Translations under genes and position numbers: made by a program
Notes under the pieces: model-generated
Told to the model about the DNA's origin: nothing
Seen by the model: the letters and a program-made list of their open reading frames with translations, nothing else
The model's database searches: none
Assembly: GCA_963812945.1 (NCBI GenBank)
Contig: CAWEXD010000003.1
Coordinates: 401,324 to 465,323 of the forward strand
DNA from: DASRDR01 sp963812945 [NCBI: uncultured Candidatus Rokubacteria bacterium]
GTDB lineage: Bacteria > Methylomirabilota > Methylomirabilia > Rokubacteriales
Direction of reading: 5' to 3'
DNA: 64,000 nucleotides
Shown here: positions 20,828-29,957 of the stretch, one piece after another
Position numbering within the stretch: position 1 is the first letter of the stretch
Layout of the letters: the number at the start of each line of letters is the position of its first letter

Positions 20828-23281
20828 TCATGATCCCGCCGGGAGGCGCGTCAGCCGAATGCGTCCGACCCAGGCATGCTGGGTCACCCCGACCTCCCGC
20901 CGGTCGAGGAGGTCCGTGAATTCGAGCCGGAGCCTGGGCCGCCCGAACTTGGTTGGGACGCGGGCGGTGTACTCCCGCGCGATCCATCTCCGATCCGCTG
21001 CCAGCTGCCAGGTGTGAACCTCCGTCTCGTCCAGGAGCAGCCGCATGCGCGGCGTTCCGCGAATCGTTGTGTAGCCCCCCGCACGGATCGTGATCTCCGT
21101 CACGCCCGGCCACGTGACGATGCGTTCCGACACCTCGCCGGGCCGGGTCATGACCCATACCACCTCCTGGTGCTGGTATGACCCGAACTGGATGCCCGTC
21201 GAGTGCCGCATCGCCGGCCCGTCGACCACCCACGTCGGGACGGTCGCCGCCAGGAGCATCCAGCTGACCGCGATCGCTACGGCGAGCGCCACGGCGGGGC
21301 CGGGCGCCAGGACGACTGCCCCGACCCCCCAGTCCGCGACGTGTGAAGGGCGCCGACGGCCCCAGTACCAGCAGGCGGCCAGGAGCAGCGCACTCCCCAC
21401 CGTCAGGACAACCCACGTCCACGCCGTGGGAAACCGGAGCGACGGGAGGAAGCGGGCAAGATCGAGCCCGACGGCGTCGCCGGCGAGCTGCAACACGGTT
21501 GTCCGGCCGTCCAGATTGTTGTAGCGCCAGAAGGGCACCAGCGCCAGTGCGAGCCCGATCGCGCTGCTCCAGAGCAGGCAGATCGTGTTCACGACCGCCA
21601 GGACCCGACCCCGGCCCGCCTCGAAGACCTCGACGACCAAGGGGAGGAGCAACGGGACGACGCAGAGGATGAACCGGGGCGGCGGCGTCCAGCCGGCGTC
21701 CCACTGCATCCAGCGCCATTTCACGACGATCAGGAGATAGAAGAGAGTGAGCCCGACGAGCCCGATCGCGGCCTCGCGCCGCCGGCGCCACAGCAGCACC
21801 AGACCCGGGGCGGCGAGCAGCCAATGGGGCCCGTAGAAGAGGAGGCCGAACTCCTGGTCGGCGAGGAGCCCGAGGCCGGCCTGGGGCATCCACGCGTTCC
21901 AGTCGCGGAGGACCTTTAGCAGCCGTGTGGCCCCGCCGAGGTTCGGGAAGACGCGCGGCATCGGGTTGAACACGACGATGAAGACGCCGGTCACGGCCAC
22001 CGCCGCCAGCAGTCCGAGGGCCAGGACCCACCGGCCCCGGGCCAGCCGCGCGACGGCCCACGCGAGCAGCCCGAGGCTCAGGGGCACGTACCGGTCCTTG
22101 AGCCCGACCAGCACGACCGCCGAGCCGATGACGATCGCGAGCGCCGGCCAGCCCGCGTGCGGGAGGCGCAGCAGCGCGCGAACCCCGACGACGGCGGCGA
22201 GGGCCGCCGGGAGCTCCGGGTACACGTGGCCGGAGCTGACCACGACCGGCGGCGTCAGCCCGACCACGACCCACCCCCAGAAGGCGGCGACCGGCGAGAC
22301 ACCGAGGTCCCGGCACAGCCGGTACGCCTGGACCCCGAGCAGCGCCGCGCAAAGGCCGATGGTGAGCATCGCGCCGAGGCGACCCCCGAGGGGGTAGCCG
22401 GGCAAGAGGACCGAGCCCAGCGCGTAGCCAGGCAGGAGGAGCGTGGGGACGCCGATGAACGCGACGGTCCACTTCTTCGGACTCGCGCGACCCCAGTAGA
22501 AGCGCTCGTAGTCGCGCTGGGCGACGTTGTTCTGGATCTCGAGGTCTTGGTCGGCGTAAAGGCTCTGCGTGCTGAGCAAGTAGACGTGCTCGTCGCCGGC
22601 CGTCGAGAGCGCGGTCGCGACGTACGCGCTCAGGAAAGCGTAGAGGAGGAAGGCGATCCAGAACAGGCAAGCGCCGACGGGCAGTGGGTCGGCGCGCGTG
22701 TCGCTGGTCTCACGGGCGTCGCCGGCGTCGATGGTCTCGTTGCCCTCGCCGGTCCGCCCCGCCTCGCCAGCGGCGGTCGCCGCACGCGCGACCCAAGCTC
22801 GATAGGCAACGAGCACTGCCCCGAGGACCTTGCCAAACAGCACGGTCACGAAGAACGCGGCGAGCGGCAGTCGCCAACCACCGATCTGCCGCCAGGCCGC
22901 CATCAGCAGGAGAAATAGCGGCAGGAGCGCGTAGCTCCGACGGTCCCACGCGCGGGCGCGGCGCGCCGCGCGCGCGGGAAGCCCGCGCCATTCGGTCCAC
23001 TGGAGGAGGCGCTCGTAGAGCAGTGTGAACGCGGGGAACATCGCCGGCAACCACATGGCGAAAAACCACCGCCAACTCCCCGGGAACGGGGCGTCCAGCG
23101 GGAGCCCCCGCAGCGGCAAGCCAAGGCGAGGCCACAGGAAGAAGACCAGCGTCCCGGTCGCCGCCGCGGCCAGGATCGCCGCGAGCAGCGGCCCAGGCTC
23201 GGGCCAGGGTGGACGGCCGGGTCGCCCCGGAGCATCCGAGCTCGTCTCGAAGGCGGACGGCGGTCGAGCGCCCCGCTCCAC
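20828..23281 (-). CDS. GT-C type membrane glycosyltransferase (uncharacterised)
   Basis: 817 aa with an N-terminal cytoplasmic Pro-rich segment, about a dozen strongly hydrophobic helices and a C-terminal soluble beta-rich domain of about 170 residues. After the third helix comes STAGDEHVYLLSTQSLYADQ, the acidic first-loop D-E/D-x-H motif of GT-C enzymes of the ArnT/PMT type that use polyprenyl-phosphate sugars outside the inner membrane. Many bacterial relatives attach sugars to lipid A, proteins or glycans. Donor and acceptor are unknown. A UbiA-type phosphoribosyl-prenol maker in the same run could supply the donor. ATG start at 23281. Confidence 0.8.
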   Translation of the reverse strand: MERGARPPSAFETSSDAPGRPGRPPWPEPGPLLAAILAAAATGTLVFFLWPRLGLPLRGLPLDAPFPGSWRWFFAMWLPAMFPAFTLLYERLLQWTEWRGLPARAARRARAWDRRSYALLPLFLLLMAAWRQIGGWRLPLAAFFVTVLFGKVLGAVLVAYRAWVARAATAAGEAGRTGEGNETIDAGDARETSDTRADPLPVGACLFWIAFLLYAFLSAYVATALSTAGDEHVYLLSTQSLYADQDLEIQNNVAQRDYERFYWGRASPKKWTVAFIGVPTLLLPGYALGSVLLPGYPLGGRLGAMLTIGLCAALLGVQAYRLCRDLGVSPVAAFWGWVVVGLTPPVVVSSGHVYPELPAALAAVVGVRALLRLPHAGWPALAIVIGSAVVLVGLKDRYVPLSLGLLAWAVARLARGRWVLALGLLAAVAVTGVFIVVFNPMPRVFPNLGGATRLLKVLRDWNAWMPQAGLGLLADQEFGLLFYGPHWLLAAPGLVLLWRRRREAAIGLVGLTLFYLLIVVKWRWMQWDAGWTPPPRFILCVVPLLLPLVVEVFEAGRGRVLAVVNTICLLWSSAIGLALALVPFWRYNNLDGRTTVLQLAGDAVGLDLARFLPSLRFPTAWTWVVLTVGSALLLAACWYWGRRRPSHVADWGVGAVVLAPGPAVALAVAIAVSWMLLAATVPTWVVDGPAMRHSTGIQFGSYQHQEVVWVMTRPGEVSERIVTWPGVTEITIRAGGYTTIRGTPRMRLLLDETEVHTWQLAADRRWIAREYTARVPTKFGRPRLRLEFTDLLDRREVGVTQHAWVGRIRLTRLPAGS

Positions 23282-23447
23282 GACGGGCCCTGTTAGATCC
23301 CGGGCGGCGGCACGGGTAGTCCGGGGTCGTGAAGCTTCAGCGGCAGCCGAGGTTCAGCGGTCAACGGAATCCCGCCACGATGACGCGGGTTTCCGCGGCG
23401 GGTCCGCCGGCTCGACCGATCGGCGGCTCACCGCCGTGCCCCCGCGG

Positions 23448-24767
23448 TCAGGCGCGGCCGACGGCCTCAAGCGCCTGCGCGACAGCCGCCGCGATCACCT
23501 CGACGTCGCCCTCGTCCATCGGCGTCGAGAGGCAGCCGAGGCCTGTCGTGTGGAGCAGGACGCCCGCGTCGAGCAGCGCGCGGAAGAGGCGCTCCATGCC
23601 CGCCTCGGCCACCTGGTCGACGTCGCGATAGCTCTGGAGCGGCCGGTCCGTGAACAGGAGCCGGAAGAGGGAGCCCGCGCCGGTCGCTTGACCGGCAACA
23701 CCGGCCGCCCGGAAGGCCTCGCCGAGCCGCGCGCGAAGCCGGGCGCCGAGCGCGTCCAGACGGTGGAACGCCGCCGGTGTCATCGCCTGCATCGTCGCGA
23801 GCCCCGCCGTCATGCTGACCGGGTTGGCGCTGAACGTCCCTCCGGACGCGATGCGCGGCCCCCGGGAGCCGGGATCGAAGACCTCCATGACCTCCGCGCG
23901 GCCCCCGGTGGCCCCGATCGGGAACCCGCCGCCGATGATCTTCCCGAACGCCGTCAGATCGGGCTCGCCGCCGTAACGCCCCTGGGCGCCCCGGTAGTCC
24001 ACGCGAAACGAGATCACCTCGTCGTAGATCAGCAGGATCCCGCGGGCGCGGGTGAGCTGCCGCAGGAACGCGAGGAAGCCCTCGGCGGGCGGAATGAACC
24101 CCATGCGGTTCGCCAGGGGGTCGACCAGCACCGCGGCGAGCTCCGTCGCGTGACGCTCGATGAGGCGCTCGCACGTGTCGCGGTCGTTCCACGGGAGGAC
24201 GAGCGTCTCGAGCACGCGGTGCTTCGGGATCCCGCCCGAGGAGGGCACGCTCGCCGGAGCGTCGTCCGGTCCCCAGTCGTCCGGGCGCGAGCTGAAGCTC
24301 ACCTGGACGTCGTCGTAGTAGCCGTGGTACGCCCCCTCGAACTTCGCAATGCGGTCCCGGCCGGTGTAGGCCCGCGCGGCCTTGATGGCCATCATCACGG
24401 CCTCGGTGCCCGAGTTGCCGAAGCGCACCCGCTCGAGGCCGGGCACCCGCTCCACGAGGAGCTCGGCGAGGGCGACTTCCTCGGGCGTCGACGCCGAGAA
24501 CGCGGTGCCCCGGAGGAGCTGTCGAGTCACCGCGTCGACGGCCGGCGGGAAGGCGTGGCCGTGGATCAGGGCCGTGAAGTTGTTGATGGCGTCGAGCCGC
24601 TCGACGCCGTCGACGTCGGTCACGCGGCAGCCGCGTCCCTCCAGGAGGTAGAAGGGGTGCGGGCGGACGTGGAGGTTCGCCTTCGAGGTCCCGCCGGGAA
24701 TGACCCGCCGCGCGCGCTCGAAGAGCGCCCGCGATTGGGACCGGGGATCGTCGAAGCGCGTGCCCAT
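23448..24767 (-). CDS. PLP-dependent aminotransferase, glutamate-1-semialdehyde aminomutase-like
   Basis: 439 aa class III aminotransferase fold. The N-terminal part has PGGTSKANLHVRPHPF, a Gly-rich cofactor phosphate site NSGTEAVMMAIKAAR, the PLP-stacking and Asp region LIYDEVISFRV, and the Schiff-base Lys in TAFGKIIGGGFPIGATGG. These features match the HemL branch, but many HemL-like proteins outside haem loci are amino-acid aminomutases or transaminases. Its place 45 bp after the hydantoinase A gene suggests amino-acid or hydantoin-type catabolism rather than tetrapyrrole synthesis. Substrate unresolved. Confidence 0.87.
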   Translation of the reverse strand: MGTRFDDPRSQSRALFERARRVIPGGTSKANLHVRPHPFYLLEGRGCRVTDVDGVERLDAINNFTALIHGHAFPPAVDAVTRQLLRGTAFSASTPEEVALAELLVERVPGLERVRFGNSGTEAVMMAIKAARAYTGRDRIAKFEGAYHGYYDDVQVSFSSRPDDWGPDDAPASVPSSGGIPKHRVLETLVLPWNDRDTCERLIERHATELAAVLVDPLANRMGFIPPAEGFLAFLRQLTRARGILLIYDEVISFRVDYRGAQGRYGGEPDLTAFGKIIGGGFPIGATGGRAEVMEVFDPGSRGPRIASGGTFSANPVSMTAGLATMQAMTPAAFHRLDALGARLRARLGEAFRAAGVAGQATGAGSLFRLLFTDRPLQSYRDVDQVAEAGMERLFRALLDAGVLLHTTGLGCLSTPMDEGDVEVIAAAVAQALEAVGRA

Positions 24768-24812
24768 CCTACCTCCCGTGCGGGTCTCCGCGCGGCGAGC
24801 GGACCCGCGGGA

Positions 24813-26855
24813 TCATGACGTGATCCGGATGTCGAGCCAGCCGAGGGGCGTCACGGTCGCCCGCTCCCCGGCTCTCAGGAGCGCCGTCGTCGTCGCCGAC
24901 TCGACGATCGCGGGGCCGACGACGACCTGCCCCGGTGTCACCGCGTCGAGATCGTGGACCGGCACCTCGCGCCAGCCGTCCAGGTAGACGCGCCGCCGGC
25001 TGCGGGGCGCCGCGGGGGCCCGCGCCGGGAGCCGAGGCTCCTCGGGCAGGGCCGGCAACTCCCCCACCACCGCCAGACGCGCGTTGACGAGCACGACCTC
25101 CTGGTCCGGCGCCGAGTACGTGTAGAGCTCCTCGTGCCGCTTGTGGAAGCGCGCGACGATCTCCGCCATCACCTCGGGCGCCTCGAGGTCGACGTCCTCC
25201 AGGGGGACGTTGACCTCGAAGATCTGCTCCCCGTAGCGCACGTCCACCGCGCGCTGAACGCGCACCGGCCCCGAGAACGCCTCGGCCAGCCGCCGCCGGC
25301 CCTCGGCCTCCATCGCCGCGAACACCTGGCGCAGCTCGGCGGCAGTGACCCGACGGGCGTCCCCGATGTGGGTGCGCACCGTCTCGTAGCGGAGGTCGGT
25401 GGCGAGCATCCCCCAGGCCGAGAGGACGGCCGCGACGCGCGGCACGACGACGCGTCCGATCTCGAGCCGCCGGGCCACGTCCGTCACGTGGAGCGCGGCG
25501 GCGCCGCCGAAGGCGAGGAGGGCGAATCGCCGGGGATCGACACCGCGCCGCACCGAGACGACGCGGATCCCCTCGGCCATCACCGTGTTGATCACGCGGT
25601 GGATGCCTTCGGCCGCCGTCATCCGGTCGGTGTCCAGCCGCTCCGCGATCCCGTCGACGGCCCGCTCGGCGGCGCCGAGGTCCAGCGGGGTGCGGCCGCC
25701 CAGGAAGTTGCCGGCGTCGAGATACCCCAGGACCAGGTTCGCGTCCGTCACGGTGGCGGCGATCCCCCCCTTGCCGTAGCAGGCGGGCCCGGGCTCGGCC
25801 CCGGCGCTCTCCGGACCGACGCGGAGGATCCCCCCGGCGTCGACGCGCGCGATCGACCCGCCGCCCGCCCCGATCGACACGATGTCGAGGCTCGGCAGGG
25901 CGACCTTCTGGCCGGCGACCGCGCGGTCCGCCGAGAGATGGGCTTCCCCGTGCTCGATCAGCGAGATGTCGGTACTGGTCCCGCCCATGTCGAAGGGAAT
26001 CAGGTTCCCCTCACCGAGGAGGCGGGCGCAGTAGCGGCTCCCCGCCACGCCCCCCGCGGGCCCCGACAGCACCGCCCCCGCCGCCAGCCGCACGGCGTCG
26101 GCCACGGGCGCCACGCCCCCGTGGGACTGGATGATGAGGACGGGCCCCGCGTAGCCCGCCTGGACGAGCCGCTCCGCCAGGCGCGAGAGATAGCGCGAGA
26201 GCGCGGGGCCGACGTAGGCATTGACGACGGTCGTGCAGACGCGCTCGTACTCCTTGATCTGGGGCAGGACCTCCGAGGACAGGGAGACGTACGCGCCGGG
26301 CAGCGCGCGCCGGAGCGCGCGCCGCGTCGCCTGCTCGTGCCGCGCGTCCCGGTACGCGTGGAGGTAGCAGACGGCCACCGCCTCGACGCCCGCGCGCCGG
26401 AGGTCCGCCACCGCGCGGTCGAGCGCGCGGCGGTCGATCGGCGTCTCCACCCGGCCGTCGGCGCGGAGGCGCTCTCGCACGCCGAGCCGCCGGGCCCGCG
26501 GCACCAGGGGCTCCGGCGGCGGCATGCGGAGGTTGTAGCGGTCGTCCTTGAGCCCCTCCCGCATCTCGATCACGTCGCGGTGCCCCTCGGTCGTGAGGAG
26601 GCCCACCCGGGCCCCCTTCCGCTCGAGGAGCGCGTTCGTCGCGACGGTGGTCCCGTGGACGATTCGCTCGGTGTCGCGGAGGAGCGCCGCCGGGTCGCGC
26701 CCGAGCGCGTCGGCGAGGAGCCCCAAGCCCTCCATGACTCCGAGCGACTGGTCTCGCGGCGTCGAGGCCGTCTTCGCGAGGGTCACGTGCCCGCGCGCGT
26801 CCACGGCGACCAGGTCGGTGAAGGTGCCGCCGACGTCGACGCCGATCCGGAACAT
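24813..26855 (-). CDS. Hydantoinase/oxoprolinase family protein, subunit A
   Basis: 680 aa. The N-terminus FRIGVDVGGTFTDLVAVD is the ATP-binding phosphate-1 motif of the actin-like ATPase fold, with FDMGGTSTDIS and GAGGGSIARVD further on, typical of HyuA/AcxA/oxoprolinase A. These proteins use ATP to open five-membered rings or carboxylate ketones, together with a B subunit. The B gene ends 2 bp upstream, so they form a pair. Actual substrate (5-oxoproline, hydantoin, acetone-like, or other) cannot be told from sequence. Confidence 0.93.
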   Translation of the reverse strand: MFRIGVDVGGTFTDLVAVDARGHVTLAKTASTPRDQSLGVMEGLGLLADALGRDPAALLRDTERIVHGTTVATNALLERKGARVGLLTTEGHRDVIEMREGLKDDRYNLRMPPPEPLVPRARRLGVRERLRADGRVETPIDRRALDRAVADLRRAGVEAVAVCYLHAYRDARHEQATRRALRRALPGAYVSLSSEVLPQIKEYERVCTTVVNAYVGPALSRYLSRLAERLVQAGYAGPVLIIQSHGGVAPVADAVRLAAGAVLSGPAGGVAGSRYCARLLGEGNLIPFDMGGTSTDISLIEHGEAHLSADRAVAGQKVALPSLDIVSIGAGGGSIARVDAGGILRVGPESAGAEPGPACYGKGGIAATVTDANLVLGYLDAGNFLGGRTPLDLGAAERAVDGIAERLDTDRMTAAEGIHRVINTVMAEGIRVVSVRRGVDPRRFALLAFGGAAALHVTDVARRLEIGRVVVPRVAAVLSAWGMLATDLRYETVRTHIGDARRVTAAELRQVFAAMEAEGRRRLAEAFSGPVRVQRAVDVRYGEQIFEVNVPLEDVDLEAPEVMAEIVARFHKRHEELYTYSAPDQEVVLVNARLAVVGELPALPEEPRLPARAPAAPRSRRRVYLDGWREVPVHDLDAVTPGQVVVGPAIVESATTTALLRAGERATVTPLGWLDIRITS

Positions 26856-26857
26856 GG

Positions 26858-28651
26858 TCAGCGCGCCTTCCGGCGGGCCGGGCGCCGCCCGGCGGTGCGG
26901 CGCGTGGCCCGTGTCCCGGCGCTGGCCGGGGCGCGGGCTCCCGCGCGCCGGCCCTTCTTCGCGGGGCGGGGAGCGCCGCGCGTCACGAAGCCGTTCTCCC
27001 GGTCGTACGCGCGGGCCTCGGGCGTGCGCCGGCGCGGGTCGCCGTAGCCGCCGCCGCCCCCGGACTCGACCAGGAACACGTCCCCCGGCCGCACGACGAC
27101 GCCGACTTCCTTCGTCCGGAGGACCCGGTCGCGCCGCCCGCGGGAGCGGAGCCGGTAGCGATGCGGCAGGCCGTCCTGCCCGCCCAGGATCCCGTACGGC
27201 GCGTGACGAGTGCCGTCGCCCGCCGTGTTCGCCCGCGCCGGCTCGGCGATCTCCGCGTGGAGGTCGAGGACGGACCCGGGACCGCCGCGGTACTGCCCGT
27301 CGCCCCCCGAGTCCGGCCGGAACTCGTGCCGGGCGAAGAAGAGCGGGAAGCGCACCTCGGTGACCTCGACGCTGCCGAACTTGATCCCCCCCGCGGCCTG
27401 ACCCTCCCCGGCCGTCGGCCAGCCGTCGCCCGCCGGTGACGCGCCCCCGCCGGGCCGCGCGTGGAACATGTGCCAGATGAACGGCCGGCCGCTCCGCGGG
27501 TCCGTGCCCTGGATCGCGATGCGGAACCGCCGGCCCCAGCCGGCCAGCACTCGCGTCGGACAGGCGGGCGCCAGCGCCTTGATCACCGACTCGGCGATCT
27601 CCTGCGCGCAGTGGTTCGTGCAGAGGGTGAGCGGCGCCGGAGGATTCGCCCAGACGACGGTGCCGGCCTTGGCGATCACCGTCAGCGGACGGAACGTCCC
27701 GTCGTTCTTCGGCGTCTCGGGGTCGATCAGGTACGCCAGCGCCATGGCGACGGCCGAGCGCATGTTCGGGTAGGACGAGTTCACGAACCCGGTCACCTGC
27801 GGATGGGAATCGGAGAGATCGACCGTGAGGTCGCTCCCGCGCTTCGTCACCTTCGCGCGGATGTACACGTCCCGGAAGCCGTGGCCGTCGTCGTCGAGGA
27901 CCGCCTCGCCCCGGTACACCCCGTCCTTCCAGGCGGCGATGCAGGCGCGCGCCTGGCGCTCGGCGCCGTCCAGGATCGCGTCGATCGCCGGGCCGACGAC
28001 CGGCGCGCCGTACTCCTCGAGGAGCGCGAGCAGCCGGCGCTCCCCGATCCGGGCGGAGCCGATCATCGCCGCCAGATCGCCCTGGAAGTCGCGCGGGTGG
28101 CGGACGTTGGTCGCGATCATCTTGAGCACGTCGTCGCGCACGGTCCCGGCCTCCCAGAGCCGGAGCGGGGTGATGCGGATCCCCTCCTGCCAGATCTCGG
28201 TCGCCCCCGGGTTGTAGGCGCCGTGCGTGGCGCCGCCGATGTCGCTCTGGTGCGAACGGTTGATCGACCAGAAGAGGAGCCGCTGGCCGGCGAACACCGG
28301 GACGAAGGCCGTGAGGTCCGGCAGGTGATTGTTACCGTGATAGGGGTCGTTCAGGAGGTAGACGTCGCCGGGCCGCACGCGGTCACCGAAGAACTCCTGG
28401 ACGGACCGGACGGCCCACGGGATCGCGCCGACGTGGATCGGCACGTGCTCCGCCTGGGCGACGAGCCGACCCTCGGCGTCGCAGAGAGCGGTGGAGAAGT
28501 CACGGCTCGAGTTGAGGATCTGCGAGTACGAGGTGCGGAGCATCGCCTCGCCCATCTCCTGCACGATGGCCTCGAGCCGGTGCTGGATGACCGAGACGGT
28601 GATCGGATCGACGCGCTCACCCACGGCAGTGGCCTCCTTGGCGCGCTCCAT
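26858..28651 (-). CDS. Hydantoinase B/oxoprolinase family protein, subunit B
   Basis: 597 aa. HyuB/AcxB-type features are VIQHRLEAIVQEMGEAMLRTSYS near the N-terminus (about residues 22-44), LLNDPYHGNNHLPDLT, SHQSDIGG, and C-terminal YRGGPGS and ESGGGGGYGDPRRR. It partners the A subunit encoded 2 bp downstream. After the normal family end (the GGGGGYGDP segment plus a short helix) there is an extra tail of about 40 residues made almost entirely of Arg, Lys, Ala, Gly and Thr, which is not typical of the family. Start ATG at 28651; the gene is the first of the long minus-strand run and is divergent from the exopolysaccharide locus. Confidence 0.92.
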   Translation of the reverse strand: MERAKEATAVGERVDPITVSVIQHRLEAIVQEMGEAMLRTSYSQILNSSRDFSTALCDAEGRLVAQAEHVPIHVGAIPWAVRSVQEFFGDRVRPGDVYLLNDPYHGNNHLPDLTAFVPVFAGQRLLFWSINRSHQSDIGGATHGAYNPGATEIWQEGIRITPLRLWEAGTVRDDVLKMIATNVRHPRDFQGDLAAMIGSARIGERRLLALLEEYGAPVVGPAIDAILDGAERQARACIAAWKDGVYRGEAVLDDDGHGFRDVYIRAKVTKRGSDLTVDLSDSHPQVTGFVNSSYPNMRSAVAMALAYLIDPETPKNDGTFRPLTVIAKAGTVVWANPPAPLTLCTNHCAQEIAESVIKALAPACPTRVLAGWGRRFRIAIQGTDPRSGRPFIWHMFHARPGGGASPAGDGWPTAGEGQAAGGIKFGSVEVTEVRFPLFFARHEFRPDSGGDGQYRGGPGSVLDLHAEIAEPARANTAGDGTRHAPYGILGGQDGLPHRYRLRSRGRRDRVLRTKEVGVVVRPGDVFLVESGGGGGYGDPRRRTPEARAYDRENGFVTRGAPRPAKKGRRAGARAPASAGTRATRRTAGRRPARRKAR

Positions 28652-28778
28652 CTTACTCGACCGGCCCGGACGCGCCCAGGGGCCGCCCGCCCGAAAACGT
28701 GGTCTCCGCGAGCCCCCTTGCTAGAATTCGCCTTGGCCGCCCGTTCCCCTGCGCGGTGCAGGCCCTGGAGGGACTTCC
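28652..28778. promoter_or_regulatory. Divergent intergenic region between hyuB and the EPS-type locus
   Basis: 127 bp separate two divergent transcription units, so promoters in both directions are expected. On the plus strand TAGAAT at 28722-28727 resembles a -10 box but no good -35 sits at the right distance. CTGGAGGGA just before the GTG at 28779 is a usable Shine-Dalgarno. No clear operator palindrome is seen. Confidence 0.35.
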
Positions 28779-29957
28779 GTGCAACTGGTCCACGGGGCGC
28801 TCCGCGCGTCCCTCACCGTTGTGAGCCTCGTGCTCGGGTGCGCGCCGGCGGCGCCGCCCGGGCCGGGCGGCGCCCGGGACACCCGCGAGGCGGCCATCTG
28901 GGTCTACGGCCACCAGCGGTGGACGCCCGAGGAACGGGACGCGCAACTCGCGCGGTTCGCCGCGGTGGCACGCCGCCTCTACCTCAGCATCGAGGACGGA
29001 GCGCGCCTCCTCGTGGACGACCCCGACGGTGTCCGGCTCGGGGAGTTCCTCGACCGGGCGAGCGGGCGCTTCGGGCTCGCCGTGGAGGCCATGCTGCTGC
29101 AGGACCCGGGGTGGGCCGGCGATCCGGCGGGCGCGACCGAGCGCGTTCGCCGCGTCGTCGCGTTCCACGCCGCCCGGCGGGCGCGCGGCCAGCCCGGGTT
29201 CGCGGGCTTGCACTTCGACATCGAGCCGCACTCCGAGGAGGCCTGGGCCTGCGCCACGCCCGCGGAGCGGGCCGCAACCCTCCGGAGCCTGCATGAGGTC
29301 TTCCGGCAGGCCCGCGCGACCGTGCACGCGGGCGCGCCCTCCCCGGCGCCGCTCTTGACCGCAGCCCTGCCCTGGTGGCTCGGACATCTCTCGGTCGAGG
29401 TGCCCAACGCCGCGCCCTCGGAGTGGCTCGTCGAGCTGGACGAGGTCGTCCTCATGGTCTACGGCGATCCGGGGGGCCCGCTGGTGGGCGAGTCGACCGC
29501 CGCCGTCCTCCGTCGCATCGACGACGCGCGCCTCTGGCACAACCTGCCGCCGGGACGCGGCCTCCGCATCGGCCTGGCGACCTTCGAGCACAAGGACCTC
29601 CCGGCGCTGCGGGCCAGCATCGCGGGGGTCGAGGCCGTACTCGGCGCGCGGGCGGGCTTCCGCGGCGTCGCCATCTTCGCGAACGATCAGGTGTACGACT
29701 CCCCGCTCGTCGCGTTCGTCGAGGGTCGCGTGGTCGACGCGAGCGGGGCTCCGGTGGCCGGGGCGCGGCTCCGGGGCGCCGGTCACGAGGTCCTGACCAA
29801 CCGGTGCGGCGGGTTCGGGTTCAAGGGTCTCCCGCTCGACGGCGTCGAGCTCGAGATCACCGCGCGCGGCTACACCCCGGCCCGGATCGGGCTGGGACGG
29901 CTCGTCCCGGGCCGCGTCCGGGAGCTTCCGCCCGTCCGGCTCGAGCGGGCCCCGTGA
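28779..29957 (+). CDS. Putative lipoprotein with GH18-like barrel and carboxypeptidase-regulatory-like domain
   Basis: 392 aa, not confidently assigned to a named family. The N-terminus has a short hydrophobic signal ending in LVLGC, a lipobox (Cys about residue 21), so it is probably a lipoprotein. Residues about 38-310 read as a TIM barrel: IWVYGHQRW on strand 1, GLHFDIEPH on strand 4 in the position of the D-x-E motif of GH18-type hydrolases, VVLMVYG on strand 6 and GVAIFAND on strand 8. Residues about 312-390 look like a carboxypeptidase-regulatory-like Ig fold (VEGRVVDASGAPVAGARL). By position it could act as PgaB's hydrolase half does in PNAG export, trimming the polymer in the periplasm. 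GTG start with SD; its stop overlaps the next start (GTGA). Confidence 0.7.
   Translation: MQLVHGALRASLTVVSLVLGCAPAAPPGPGGARDTREAAIWVYGHQRWTPEERDAQLARFAAVARRLYLSIEDGARLLVDDPDGVRLGEFLDRASGRFGLAVEAMLLQDPGWAGDPAGATERVRRVVAFHAARRARGQPGFAGLHFDIEPHSEEAWACATPAERAATLRSLHEVFRQARATVHAGAPSPAPLLTAALPWWLGHLSVEVPNAAPSEWLVELDEVVLMVYGDPGGPLVGESTAAVLRRIDDARLWHNLPPGRGLRIGLATFEHKDLPALRASIAGVEAVLGARAGFRGVAIFANDQVYDSPLVAFVEGRVVDASGAPVAGARLRGAGHEVLTNRCGGFGFKGLPLDGVELEITARGYTPARIGLGRLVPGRVRELPPVRLERAP

Noticed and set aside
29375-29953. Long N-terminal extension of the TPR/barrel protein
   Set aside because: It is an alternative frame of the GH18-like lipoprotein. The signal peptide right after the GTG at 29954 and the GTGA overlap fix the true start.
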